Part shown: positions 43,537 to 52,301 of the stretch, one piece after another
Numbering within the stretch: the stretch's first letter is position 1
Layout: each line of letters begins with the position of its first letter
Source of the DNA: Ensifer adhaerens
GTDB lineage: Bacteria > Pseudomonadota > Alphaproteobacteria > Rhizobiales > Rhizobiaceae
Length of the DNA: 64,000 bases
NCBI RefSeq assembly: GCF_028993555.1
Contig: NZ_CP118611.1
Coordinates: 862,001 to 926,000, forward strand
Reading direction: 5' to 3'
Position numbers and translations under genes: made by a program
The notes under the pieces: generated by a model
Database searches by the model: none
What the model was told of the DNA's origin: nothing
Seen by the model: the letters and a program-made list of their open reading frames with translations, nothing else

Positions 43537-44763
43537 GGCAAGAGTGTTTTCTGTCTCGGGCTTGAGGGGGTCCAAAGTAAATCCGGCCATCGCGGTCATA
43601 GCACTGAATACTGTGCTGTCCTTTCAGCGCAGTATTGTCAAAACAATTCCGTCACTGAAGCGTATTCAGCAAGCGTTGACTATTGGCTTTCAGGCGGTCC
43701 AGATCGACATTTTCGCCGGTTTATGTGAGGTTAAGCGAAACGGCTGCGCATGGGACAGGCGCACTGTGATCTGGGCCGTTTCCACGCAGTTCCGATATAC
43801 GATGCCCTGGCGCGCTGCAGATCAATTGTGATCGCTCATTGTTCCTGTGTAGGCGGCCTTCTGAGGCCACCGCCCCTGCGGGCCAGACATTGATTGATCT
43901 TGCTGTTGAGATAGCTATTGATTTCCACGGACATTATCAGTCAGTTAGACCGACGGCTCGACCCTATTGAGCTTGGGCGTCGATCTTGGCGATGGCACGT
44001 GGCCTGATGGAGCTTTCTACGGTGTTGGATCTATCTCGAAGCGGACGTTATGCAGAGAGCGCGCCCGCCCCCAGGGTGAGTACGTAAGTGGTATGGCTTC
44101 GACTAGCCTGCTCTTCTGGCTAATCGAGCGACCGTTGCGCGATCAGCCCTCCGTATTTCTGTGATCTACCTTTCTGCGATGCTTGCCCGCCCCAAGGGGG
44201 CAAGATCGCCTACGGTGCTTGCACTTCGCCTCGGTGGCGATGCCGTCGGTGATGGGAGACAGCGTCTAAAGGCAGATCAGTAACGTTCTGAACGGCAGGG
44301 ATCCTGAGGACAAGACGGATATCCGGCTTATTGGCGCATCGCTTCATAAAGGGTGGCTGCGGCGGGCTCTTCGTAGACTTCGTCAACAAGGTCGAAACCG
44401 CTTCAGGCAGAGCCTGGCCGACCAGTTGTGCGGAAACAGTAGCGCCGTCATCGGCGCTACCACGGATCTCACGCTCAAGACCATCCGCGCGATCGTCCCG
44501 GGCTGAGGGGATCAGAAGCTCGGCCGTAGGGTCGAGAAATATGTCGGCCACGACCCGCCGATGCGCACCAGGCAACGCCGCGCCTTCGTCGACCAGTTGC
44601 AGTGGCTAACGGATCCGGACGCGGACAAGAGTTTCAAGACGCAGAAAGGCAAGTCGCGTTTCTGGTCGGAGCCCGGCGAAATGGGGTTCCGTCAGACGGA
44701 TTAGCCTTTTCATTGTCACGAATCTCGTGTTGCCTGCAGCAGTTGGAGGTAACAGGAGGTTTC
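43537..44763 (+). other. Decayed region with gene fragments before the tail-fibre gene
   Basis: 1.2 kb without an intact gene. A hairpin GGCGGCCTTCTGAGGCCACCGCC lies at 43851-43873 and may end the hddA transcript. 43967-44164 reads a frame ending FWLIERPLRDQPSVFL, like the end of an acyltransferase. 44270-44506 is an open stretch with RRLRQQGRNRFRQSLADQLC, and 44507-44704 a further open stretch containing QRRAFVDQLQWLTDPDADKS. None has a good start. The area looks like remains of mobile or phage DNA. Confidence 0.45.
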
Positions 44764-47298
44764 ATGCGGCGGCGATCTTTCCTTCAGGTTGGAATGCTGG
44801 CGGCGGCGGACAATAGCGCCGCGCATTTAACCAATGGTGCGTCTTTCTATTCTGACCTGATCGATGATCTCGGCAGGACGGCCATGACCAATCCATATCC
44901 CATCCCCCGCAGCTCTCGGCAGACTGATGTGCTCGTCGGCAACGGCGGCAAGGTATACGGGCCCTTCGACGGGTTTCAGATCTTCGACACCGAGGACGTG
45001 GTCGTCTGGTCGCGCGGCAGCGCTGCGGCTGCCTTTGAGAGAGAGGCGGTCACTGTTGCCAAGGTTGGCGGGCTTTCCTTCGACTTCTTCACGATCACGT
45101 TTGCGGCGAACGTGCCTGCGACAACGGAATTCGTGGTCTCGTCCGAGCGAGTGGCCGAACGCGCCGTCGGCGTCAAGAAGGGAACCATGCTCGACATGAC
45201 GGCTCTGGAGAAGGAGCTGTCAAAACAGGCAACCGTGCTGCAGGAACTGCGTCGCGATCTCGATCGCGCCCTTAAGGTGCAGTTCCATCACCCGCCGGCT
45301 GCGGTGCCCGGCCCTCAGGACAATCGCGTTCTGGGTTGGCGCGGAGGGAGACTCGCCAACGTCGATCCGGCCGAGTTCATCAACCATGCGGGCTTCGCAA
45401 CGGCAGAGCAAGGGTTCAAAGCTGATAGGGCGCTGCAGCCTGGGGCGTCCGGTACCGAGATCGGCTTCGTCAGGGCTGAAGCTGGCGCTGTGGTGCGGAC
45501 CGCGCTGGACAAGGCACGCGAGCGGAAATCGTTGCTTGATTTCATTCCCTTCGATCTCCACGCGTGCATCATCGCCGGGACGAATACTCAGGATTTGACG
45601 AGCTACATCAACTCTGCACTCGCGACCGGCGGTATCATCGATACCCTGAAGTACACCTATCTGACCAAGAGCCGGCTTCTACCTGTCCCGGGCACCCGGC
45701 TTATCGGCCACGGCACCTTCAAAGCGATCTTCAACAGCGATGCCGACAAGTTCAACGACAGCGCGGCCGGCGATGGGTTGAACATGATGATTCGCCTTTG
45801 CTCAGACTTTCGCGTGGATAGCGGCATTACATTCGATGGCAGCTCGATCACTACTTCAAATTTCTGGCTTTATGGCGCCCGCAACGCTGCGGCTGTCAAT
45901 GACCTCATCTTTGATGCCACCATCGAAAACGTCTCGTTCACCGGCATTGACATCAGCCGGAACGGTGGAGCGTGGGCGAACTCAGATATCGCTGTGCGCG
46001 GTCGAATTGAAAACTGCGGTTGGTCAGGCGCCAATTTGGAAGGCGTCACCAGCCTGGATCACAGTGGACTGAGCGTATATCGCACAGGTTGGGTAGGGAT
46101 ATTCGTCGGTCATTGTTTCAATGTCGTGGGTGACGGCTTTGAAGCAAACAAGGGGGTGCCACCCTATCGCATCTACAACGGACCTGGGAGCATTGGCGGG
46201 GGAGAAGGCGGATTCCTCTTCGGGCATTTTGGAAACCATACGGCGCGGTGGACGAACTTCCTGCTCTACGATAACCGCAACGCCGCGTTCGACGGTTTTG
46301 GTATCGGTGAAGATGGTTCACTCTTGGACGCTGAAAGCACGAACATCTATGCGCAGGGTCAGATTTGGTATGCTGGCCTTTTCGGCTTTGATGTTTCGAG
46401 CGATATGGTGGCGGACATTCAAGTCTGGTTCCCGACCCATCAAGGTATCCAAATCGGCCTAGACCTCGGCGGGACACTCGCGAACATTGATATCCGTGCG
46501 CAGGTTTATAACAACCAGAACGACGAGGCTGCGCGTTTCTCGGCCACCGGGCCAGCCGTGCGAAATTGCTCCATTACGAAAGGATCAAACTCGGTTACGG
46601 TCAATAGCGGCACAGGCTTCTTTCTGGAGCCCGGACAGAAGATCACGGGCATAGGCATGCCAGCAAACGCTTATGTCGGGACCGTGGTCGGCAATACCGT
46701 GACGATGGTCACGACACCTGGCGGTAGCACTCCCGCCAACGCAACGGCCGCCTACGGTTCAGTTTCCCTGACGTTCAGGGGCATCGTCAATTTCGTGAAC
46801 ATCAGGCTCGATATCCGAGCCGTCAATTGCATTTATGGCGTCGGCATCGAAAGCGGCGCCGATGGGTACGCGACATATAGCAATTGTGAAGTGGTTGGTG
46901 ATCTATCCACCGTTAGCGTGGACAGCGTACGCCCTCTGAATGGTGACTATCCGTCCGGCATGGCCGTGAAGGCATCGAAATACAAAACGTCAGCGATCGG
47001 CAAATCCACTCCTAACTTTTCAGCTATTGGGAACGACACCTTCCTGCTTAACGGCGGCGGGACATTGAATGCGATCACTGGCGGCTACGACAAGCAAGAG
47101 ATAACGGTATACGTCAACGTCTCCGACGTGATCCTGAATTGCGATTGGAATGACGTTGGCGGCAACGGCCCCAATCGTCTCGTTGGCGGCGGGAACGCAG
47201 AGATCATTGTCAAAGCGGGAGGTCGTTTCAAGGGGAGTTATCGCCAGGGTGTCGGTTGGTACATTTGGGGCGTGATCCAGGTCGTCCCGTGGATCTAA
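44764..47298 (+). CDS. Phage tail-fibre/tailspike-like beta-helix protein
   Basis: 844 residues from ATG 44764, which follows a very strong RBS AGGAGGTTTC. The first residues MRRRSFLQVGMLAAA look like a Tat-type leader, though the hydrophobic part is short. From ATG 44884 (MTNPYPIPRSSRQTDVLVG) the sequence resembles N-terminal domains of phage tail fibres, then a coiled segment (KELSKQATVLQELRRDLDRA) and a long right-handed beta-helix with Asn/Gly/Ser-rich turns (about 290-800). Such proteins bind or cleave surface polysaccharide. Placement between two polysaccharide arms makes depolymerase or phage remnant both possible. Which start is used is unclear. Confidence 0.65.
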   Translation: MRRRSFLQVGMLAAADNSAAHLTNGASFYSDLIDDLGRTAMTNPYPIPRSSRQTDVLVGNGGKVYGPFDGFQIFDTEDVVVWSRGSAAAAFEREAVTVAKVGGLSFDFFTITFAANVPATTEFVVSSERVAERAVGVKKGTMLDMTALEKELSKQATVLQELRRDLDRALKVQFHHPPAAVPGPQDNRVLGWRGGRLANVDPAEFINHAGFATAEQGFKADRALQPGASGTEIGFVRAEAGAVVRTALDKARERKSLLDFIPFDLHACIIAGTNTQDLTSYINSALATGGIIDTLKYTYLTKSRLLPVPGTRLIGHGTFKAIFNSDADKFNDSAAGDGLNMMIRLCSDFRVDSGITFDGSSITTSNFWLYGARNAAAVNDLIFDATIENVSFTGIDISRNGGAWANSDIAVRGRIENCGWSGANLEGVTSLDHSGLSVYRTGWVGIFVGHCFNVVGDGFEANKGVPPYRIYNGPGSIGGGEGGFLFGHFGNHTARWTNFLLYDNRNAAFDGFGIGEDGSLLDAESTNIYAQGQIWYAGLFGFDVSSDMVADIQVWFPTHQGIQIGLDLGGTLANIDIRAQVYNNQNDEAARFSATGPAVRNCSITKGSNSVTVNSGTGFFLEPGQKITGIGMPANAYVGTVVGNTVTMVTTPGGSTPANATAAYGSVSLTFRGIVNFVNIRLDIRAVNCIYGVGIESGADGYATYSNCEVVGDLSTVSVDSVRPLNGDYPSGMAVKASKYKTSAIGKSTPNFSAIGNDTFLLNGGGTLNAITGGYDKQEITVYVNVSDVILNCDWNDVGGNGPNRLVGGGNAEIIVKAGGRFKGSYRQGVGWYIWGVIQVVPWI

Positions 47299-47480
47299 GC
47301 TACGATTCTGACGCCTTCGTGATGGTTCGAGGTCGGCCGATCCATCAGTCTCATCGCCTCCTTGCAAAGATGCTCCCAGGCCCCAGGTAAACATTCATCC
47401 GCTCGGTCATAGCGGGCAAAGCGCTCGATATAGCTTTCAATGTTCGGGTCTGCCATAGGACTGCGGAAATATTCGGACAC
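47295..47480 (-). CDS. Possible small hypothetical protein
   Basis: 61-residue frame, or 53 residues from an internal Met, reading MADPNIESYIERFARYDRAD and then AWEHLCKEAMRLMDRP. The composition looks protein-like. It abuts the tail-fibre stop on the other strand and has no recognisable domain. No strong RBS supports it. Confidence 0.35.
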   Translation of the reverse strand: MSEYFRSPMADPNIESYIERFARYDRADECLPGAWEHLCKEAMRLMDRPTSNHHEGVRIVA

Positions 47481-47617
47481 CGCTGTCCATGTTTACCTCC
47501 GCCTGGGAGACGACAGCGCCGAGTTCCGGAAAATCTTAACATACAGGCGCGGAGACAATCGTTTCAGGTTCCTGCCTTCGGATCATCTTGGATGGGACGG
47601 AGTCACGGGCTGTGTCA

Positions 47618-48793
47618 CTAAAAGCGAAAGCGTGAAAGCACGCGCTGGAGCGACTCATGAAGCTTCCAAGCCACGGTTGACCGCATTGCGTCAATCTCAT
47701 GCGACTTTTCCACAACTCTGGCGTTGGCGTCAGCAAGAAGCTCATTCGTTTGCTGATTTGCGAGCCTGAGGGCATGAGACTTGTCTTCCAGCACCGAAAA
47801 GTCGTGCTTGAAGGCATTGGCAAGATCCAACGCCTCCGCGAGCTCTTCGAGTGTTGTTGATAGTTGGCCATGGAGCTCAGTGAGTTCAGCTCGAACGGCA
47901 GATAATTGCCCCTCATTTTCCGCATACGCGGGCCGCACAATCTGAATGTCTTCCCAGGCCAGCCGCGCGATCAAATCGTTTGTCGCGCTCCGAACTATAT
48001 CGCTCCACCCCTGCGGATCCGCACGCATCAGGTCGGCGTAGATGCTTTGTTCAGTTTCACCGTCCGGAATTGAAACGCGCAACGGAGTTGGCCACCAGCA
48101 CGCGCGATCAGCAATATCCAACGCTGTCGCGAACTCGGGCATTCGCGCATACCGAGACGTCATTCTCTTGGCGCTGAAGTGGAGGACAGTTGGTGTGCGA
48201 CAATAGAAAATGGGCCGACTTGAGTTCTCTCGAATTATTCTTCCCCAGAGAAGCCAATCAGCGGCCGATGCAACATCCTCAGGCCAAACATCTCGGACCG
48301 GAAGGCCATCGGCTCGGTAGAGAAAGCAACTCGCTGGAATGCTGTTCCGTTGTTGCAAAAAAGTGTTCAGCTCATCGGTAGCCGTTAAGTTCGTCAGAAA
48401 TGGAGCGGCGATTCCGTCGGTAGACACCCAAAGCGCCTGACTATACGCCAGTGCGCCGCCCGCGTCCTGCCCGCTTAACAGCCGCTCCAAATGGTCGGGG
48501 AACAGGAGGTCGTCGTCGGCCGCGAAGCCTATGTACTTTCCTCGGGACTCCCGGAGGGCAACGTTTCGATTTGCGTAGCCAAAGTATGGCGCCTTAGGAA
48601 GGTCGAAGAAGCGGATGCGAGGATCGTCGAAGCTTGCGACGACTTCCGCGGTGCCGGCTACACACCCGTCACCTACCACAAGCAGCTCGAAGTCGCCCAT
48701 CGTCTGCGCCAGCACCGACTGGATCGCGAATCCAATCACATCCACCCGGGTATGCGTGGGCATCAAAATCGAGACGAGCGGCCCGCTTACCAT
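47618..48793 (-). CDS. GT2-family glycosyltransferase with C-terminal coiled coil
   Basis: 391-residue protein. Residues 1-220 form a GT-A/GT2 domain: VSILMPTHTRVDVIGFAIQS, LLVVGDGCVAGT, KYIGFAADDDLLFPDHL (DDD metal motif). The C-terminal third is a coiled coil (ELTELHGQLSTTLEELAEAL and onward), like other long transferases in this locus. It overlaps the upstream cupin gene by 7 bp, so the two are co-translated. The acceptor is unknown. Confidence 0.83.
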   Translation of the reverse strand: MVSGPLVSILMPTHTRVDVIGFAIQSVLAQTMGDFELLVVGDGCVAGTAEVVASFDDPRIRFFDLPKAPYFGYANRNVALRESRGKYIGFAADDDLLFPDHLERLLSGQDAGGALAYSQALWVSTDGIAAPFLTNLTATDELNTFLQQRNSIPASCFLYRADGLPVRDVWPEDVASAADWLLWGRIIRENSSRPIFYCRTPTVLHFSAKRMTSRYARMPEFATALDIADRACWWPTPLRVSIPDGETEQSIYADLMRADPQGWSDIVRSATNDLIARLAWEDIQIVRPAYAENEGQLSAVRAELTELHGQLSTTLEELAEALDLANAFKHDFSVLEDKSHALRLANQQTNELLADANARVVEKSHEIDAMRSTVAWKLHESLQRVLSRFRF

Positions 48794-49356
48794 CCCTTGG
48801 CATCCCCAAAGCTGTATGGAATTAAGTCGGTATCTAGCGGAAGTCTGTATTTATCAGGCTTCGAATGGTCGTATTGGATCGTTGGAAAATTCACTACCAC
48901 GACGTCCGAAGACCCGATGTTGCGGTCAGCATGCCAAACGAACTTAGGCACGTTGACAAGGCGCGGCTGACTACCGGACAGGTAGATCTTGCAGACCTTG
49001 CCGCACGTGCTCGACTCTGGCCTCGGATCGAATAGTACGAGCTCCAATTCGCCACTCAAAACGAAGTAACGGTCCTCGTGTTGCTTGTGCAGGCCCCATC
49101 CTTTCACCATTCCAGGACGGACCGTGAATACGTAAGAAAAGACGAGTGGATCGGGATGCCATCCCCATCGTGGGTCGAAGAGTTCGGTTACGCTTCCCCG
49201 GTCGTCATGATGCCGGATACTCTCGTAGAACGACATGCCATCGAGCAGCGGCGCCGTGCTGCGCCCTTCTTCATCAACTGTCCGTTGATCTTGAACCGCA
49301 GCCTGCAATGTCTGCTGAAGCAGATCCGAAGTGCCGGCGCCTAGGTCGTCACGCAT
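48787..49356 (-). CDS. RmlC-like cupin, candidate nucleotide-sugar epimerase
   Basis: 189-residue cupin of the dTDP-sugar isomerase type: GMSFYESIRHHDDRGSVTEL, GMVKGWGLHKQHEDRYFVLS, LELVLFDPR and VNVPKFVWHADRN. The LRGxHxQ motif of true RmlC is altered to VKGWGLHKQHED. In heptose pathways a similar cupin (DdahB/MlghB type) epimerises the GDP-4-keto-6-deoxy-heptose; the nearby DmhA-like dehydratase and reductase make that role attractive here. The ATG at 49356 has GAGGGGGCG upstream; the frame opens at 49458. Confidence 0.7.
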   Translation of the reverse strand: MRDDLGAGTSDLLQQTLQAAVQDQRTVDEEGRSTAPLLDGMSFYESIRHHDDRGSVTELFDPRWGWHPDPLVFSYVFTVRPGMVKGWGLHKQHEDRYFVLSGELELVLFDPRPESSTCGKVCKIYLSGSQPRLVNVPKFVWHADRNIGSSDVVVVNFPTIQYDHSKPDKYRLPLDTDLIPYSFGDAKGW

Positions 49357-49653
49357 TAATTTCGCCCCCTCGTTTGAGAGGCTTCTATTACATGTTTGGT
49401 TTTTGCGTGCCACTATTCTCAGCCACCGACGGCCTCCCGCCCGCAACCCTTCTACCACATCGGCAACACACAGGATTCCTGTCTTCTGCCGAAACTCACC
49501 CTGGACTCCGTTCCGGCTGTTTGGCGGAGGCGATGACGAAGGACCAGTGATGACAATACCGGTCGCCCCGCCGCTACCTTTCCCTCAGTGGAGAAGTTCG
49601 GCGCAGCCAAAATCGGCCTTGCTGACTAAAGGGCCGACGTTACACCACCGCAC

Positions 49654-49719
49654 GTGATCGAAATCGATCTTGCCAATGGTGTTCGCATGCGAGTCTGCGC
49701 CTTCGTCAACGAACCTTGA
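49654..49719 (+). pseudogene. Possible IS66 TnpA-like relic
   Basis: A 21-codon stretch VIEIDLANGVRMRVCAFVNE then Pro and stop resembles the C-terminal VIEIxLANGxRxRV segment of IS66-family TnpA (OrfA) proteins. No further transposase is seen. The 49357-49856 gap holds nothing else recognisable and is probably an old insertion scar. Confidence 0.4.
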
Positions 49720-49856
49720 AGACGCAGTTCGAAAACCCGTTGTCCCACGGCTGGGGTCGTCAGCACATCGTGTGCCAACCCTTATGCCGGTTGATAGACT
49801 CTGCCGATCAATCTCAAAAGCCAATGCCAGCTGTGAAACGGATTTCGCAACCTTGT

Positions 49857-50870
49857 TTACCGAACCAAGAATCGTTCTCCCTGGCCGATGCGCTCGCGCC
49901 AATAGTTGAGAAGGTCAAGCATCGTCGTTTCAAATGGAATTAATGGTTCCCACCCTGTGACCGCCTTGAACTTGGTGGTGTTCGGCACCTGAAGATCGGC
50001 ATCGATAGGACGTAGACGAGCAGGATCAGTTTCTATGCGAATTGAATCCCTGAGCGTGGACATTGAAATCAGCGTCTTCAGCATATCCTCCACAGAACAA
50101 GTGAAGGGGCCGCCAATGTTATAGTATGCCCCGGGAGTTGGGTTTATGGTTACCAGCATGTAGTAACCCCGCACAGCGTCGCGAACGTCTGCCCATGTCC
50201 GCAGTGAGTTCAGGTTCCCGGTCTTTACCACTGGTGGAATAATGCCAGCTTCGATCATGGCAATTTGCTTCGCGAATGTCGATTCCGCAAAAACATCACC
50301 ACGACGGGGGCCGGTATGTGTAAACATGCGGGTGGTCATAACCGTCATGCCGTAGGCTTCGCCATAATAGCGACCGATGAGATCTGTGCCGACCTTCGAT
50401 ATGGCATATGGAGATGCCGGATGGAACGTACATTCCTCGTCGATTGGAAGTTTTTCCTTTGGTACCCGACCGAAGACCTCCGACGAAGCGCACACATGGA
50501 TGATCGCACCCGCGGCATGCTTGCGCAATGCGGAAAGGAGACGCTCCGTGCCTTCGATATTGGTATCGTAGGTTTCGATTGGAGCCTCGAAGCTGGTTTT
50601 AGGATAGCTCTGTGCCGCCAAGTGGAACACGAAGTCTGGCTCTGCTTCCCTAACCGCATGATCGATAGACAGCGAATCTCGCAAGTCGCCATAAACCAAG
50701 TGTACACGGTCTTTATTGTTGATGCGCGTAAGTAGATGCGCAATGTTGTCCAGAGGACTTCTCCACCGGATCAAGCCATATATATCCCAGTCTGTGTTTT
50801 CTAGCAGGAAGTCTGCCAAGTGTGAGCCGACCATGCCTGTGAAGCCGGTTATAAAAGCGCGCTTTTTCAT
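49857..50870 (-). CDS. GDP-sugar 4,6-dehydratase of the GMD/DmhA type
   Basis: 337-residue extended SDR: AFITGFTGMVGSHLADFLLE, LVYGDLRDSLSIDHA, HLAAQSYPKTSFEAP, VCASSEVFGRVP and SPYAISKVGTDLIGRYY give the NAD site and Ser/Tyr/Lys catalysis. RMFTHTGPRRGDVFAES is typical of GDP-mannose dehydratase relatives, including DmhA, which acts on GDP-D-glycero-D-manno-heptose. With HddA and HddC-GmhB in the locus, the heptose substrate is more likely than mannose, but sequence alone by eye cannot decide. It follows the reductase gene by 3 bp. Confidence 0.82.
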   Translation of the reverse strand: MKKRAFITGFTGMVGSHLADFLLENTDWDIYGLIRWRSPLDNIAHLLTRINNKDRVHLVYGDLRDSLSIDHAVREAEPDFVFHLAAQSYPKTSFEAPIETYDTNIEGTERLLSALRKHAAGAIIHVCASSEVFGRVPKEKLPIDEECTFHPASPYAISKVGTDLIGRYYGEAYGMTVMTTRMFTHTGPRRGDVFAESTFAKQIAMIEAGIIPPVVKTGNLNSLRTWADVRDAVRGYYMLVTINPTPGAYYNIGGPFTCSVEDMLKTLISMSTLRDSIRIETDPARLRPIDADLQVPNTTKFKAVTGWEPLIPFETTMLDLLNYWRERIGQGERFLVR

Positions 50871-50873
50871 GTT

Positions 50874-51725
50874 TTATACTTCATGCCCGTAGTCTGCGAT
50901 GATCGCTTGTTTTATCGTGTGTGTAGCATTGGGTATGATGGTTGGCAATAAATCCGACCTCATATTTATATAGCGGGGACGGTTCCGGAAGAAATGTTCG
51001 GCCGGTTCGGTTGTATCATACCTGAGTGCCGGGAGAGCCAAGGCTTGCAAGCTGTCCGCTATCATTTTGCGTGACACCATCTCCGGGCCGCCGAAATTGA
51101 CGACTGGATATTCAAACCGATCCCAATCGCGCGCAAGCGAGCATATACCTGCTATCACATCGTCTCGGTATATGGCGCTCCGGAAAAAAGGATGGAATAT
51201 GTCCGCCCTGGCGCCCGACTTCGCGCAATTTTCCAGATACTTGCTGAACTTGTCTTCGCGGGAAAACACATATGACAATCGGAGCGCTTTAAAGCGCGTA
51301 TCACCAAGGAAGCGCTTTTCCAGATCATGTTTCATTATCCCGTATTCTCCAGCGGGATGACATGGGGAGGTTTCCGTAACCGGCTCCTCCGAGCTGCCAT
51401 ATACCGTATCGCTTGAGAGGAATAAAATCCTGCCGTCGCGCTCAAAGATCCTTTCGATAAATTCCGATGTTCCCGTGACATTTACCGAATAGGCGTAGTC
51501 ATATTGTGACGCGCAAACATCTGGCGCGGATATGGCTGCCGCTACAACAATCACGTCCTTAGCCTTTATGAGGCCGTAATCAAAGTCCCCGGGCGCCTGC
51601 AGATCCAGGTGCGGGAGACCGGATCGTCTCAATGAACTCGTCCCGATAACCTCGAAGGTTCTCGAGGCCTTCTCGTAAAGTCTTGCGCCCACGTAGCCGG
51701 TGGCGCCGGCAATAATCAATGTCAT
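50874..51725 (-). CDS. NAD(P)-dependent nucleotide-sugar reductase/epimerase (RmlD-like SDR)
   Basis: 283-residue SDR: LIIAGATGYVGARLYE, VIVVAAAISAPDVCASQYDY, LFLSSDTVYGSSEEPVTETS and GEYGIMKHDLEK (YxxxK). It has a short C-terminal domain like RmlD-type 4-ketoreductases. Encoded 3 bp upstream of the dehydratase and 7 bp after the acetyltransferase gene, it may reduce the 4-keto product, the role of DmhB or DdahC/MlghC in 6-deoxy-heptose synthesis. This is inferred from context. Confidence 0.75.
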   Translation of the reverse strand: MTLIIAGATGYVGARLYEKASRTFEVIGTSSLRRSGLPHLDLQAPGDFDYGLIKAKDVIVVAAAISAPDVCASQYDYAYSVNVTGTSEFIERIFERDGRILFLSSDTVYGSSEEPVTETSPCHPAGEYGIMKHDLEKRFLGDTRFKALRLSYVFSREDKFSKYLENCAKSGARADIFHPFFRSAIYRDDVIAGICSLARDWDRFEYPVVNFGGPEMVSRKMIADSLQALALPALRYDTTEPAEHFFRNRPRYINMRSDLLPTIIPNATHTIKQAIIADYGHEV

Positions 51726-51732
51726 GAGACCT

Positions 51733-52290
51733 TCACTGAATATCGGTGTCGAAAAGCGGAAAGTACTTCATCTTGTACTCAAGGTTACGACAGCGTTCTG
51801 CTACCTTGCGAGCCGGATTGCCTGCCACGACTGCGTAGGCCGGTACATCCTTCGTTACGACCGCTCCAGCGCCAATCACGGCGCCTCTTCCAACGGTAAC
51901 TCCGGGAAGAACAATCGCCCGAGCTCCGATCCAGACGTCATCCATTATGACAACCGGCTTGGCCACGGCATGGAAGTAAGGAGAGTTCACAACGTGCGTA
52001 ACGGTATGAATAAGGGTATGATGCGAGACACTGACATTGTTGCCGATATAGAGGGGGCCTCGGCCGTCCAGGTACGTACAGCGATTTATGACAGAATTGT
52101 CGCCAATCTTAATCTCGTATCCAGTAACGAAGCAACCCATGGCAATGCTGGTGTCTTTGCCAATACGTACGTTGCAAAAAGTTCTTAGGTACCATATTCT
52201 TAAAAAATATGGCGTCCAGTTCATGAACAGGTGATTTCCCAGGTAAAATAGAAATGCCGGAATAAGGCTTTTCTGTATATATTGGAGCAT
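51733..52290 (-). CDS. Hexapeptide-repeat (LbH) O-acetyltransferase
   Basis: 185-residue left-handed beta-helix enzyme of the WbbJ/maltose acetyltransferase type: repeats around [52 protein letters not shown], then [19 protein letters not shown] and a C-terminal cap. Catalytic histidine is in [10 protein letters not shown]. An N-terminal hydrophobic segment ([14 protein letters not shown]) could tether it to the membrane. It probably acetylates a sugar of the polymer using acetyl-CoA. It lies in the minus-strand operon between the GT and reductase genes. Confidence 0.85.
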   Translation of the reverse strand: MLQYIQKSLIPAFLFYLGNHLFMNWTPYFLRIWYLRTFCNVRIGKDTSIAMGCFVTGYEIKIGDNSVINRCTYLDGRGPLYIGNNVSVSHHTLIHTVTHVVNSPYFHAVAKPVVIMDDVWIGARAIVLPGVTVGRGAVIGAGAVVTKDVPAYAVVAGNPARKVAERCRNLEYKMKYFPLFDTDIQ

Positions 52291-52301
52291 AATCTCCCTC
52301 G

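Noticed and set aside
44331..44460. Possible IS21 istB fragment (FVDFVNKVE-like stretch)
   Set aside because: Resemblance is limited to a few residues and another frame across the same bases is equally open; not strong enough to call.
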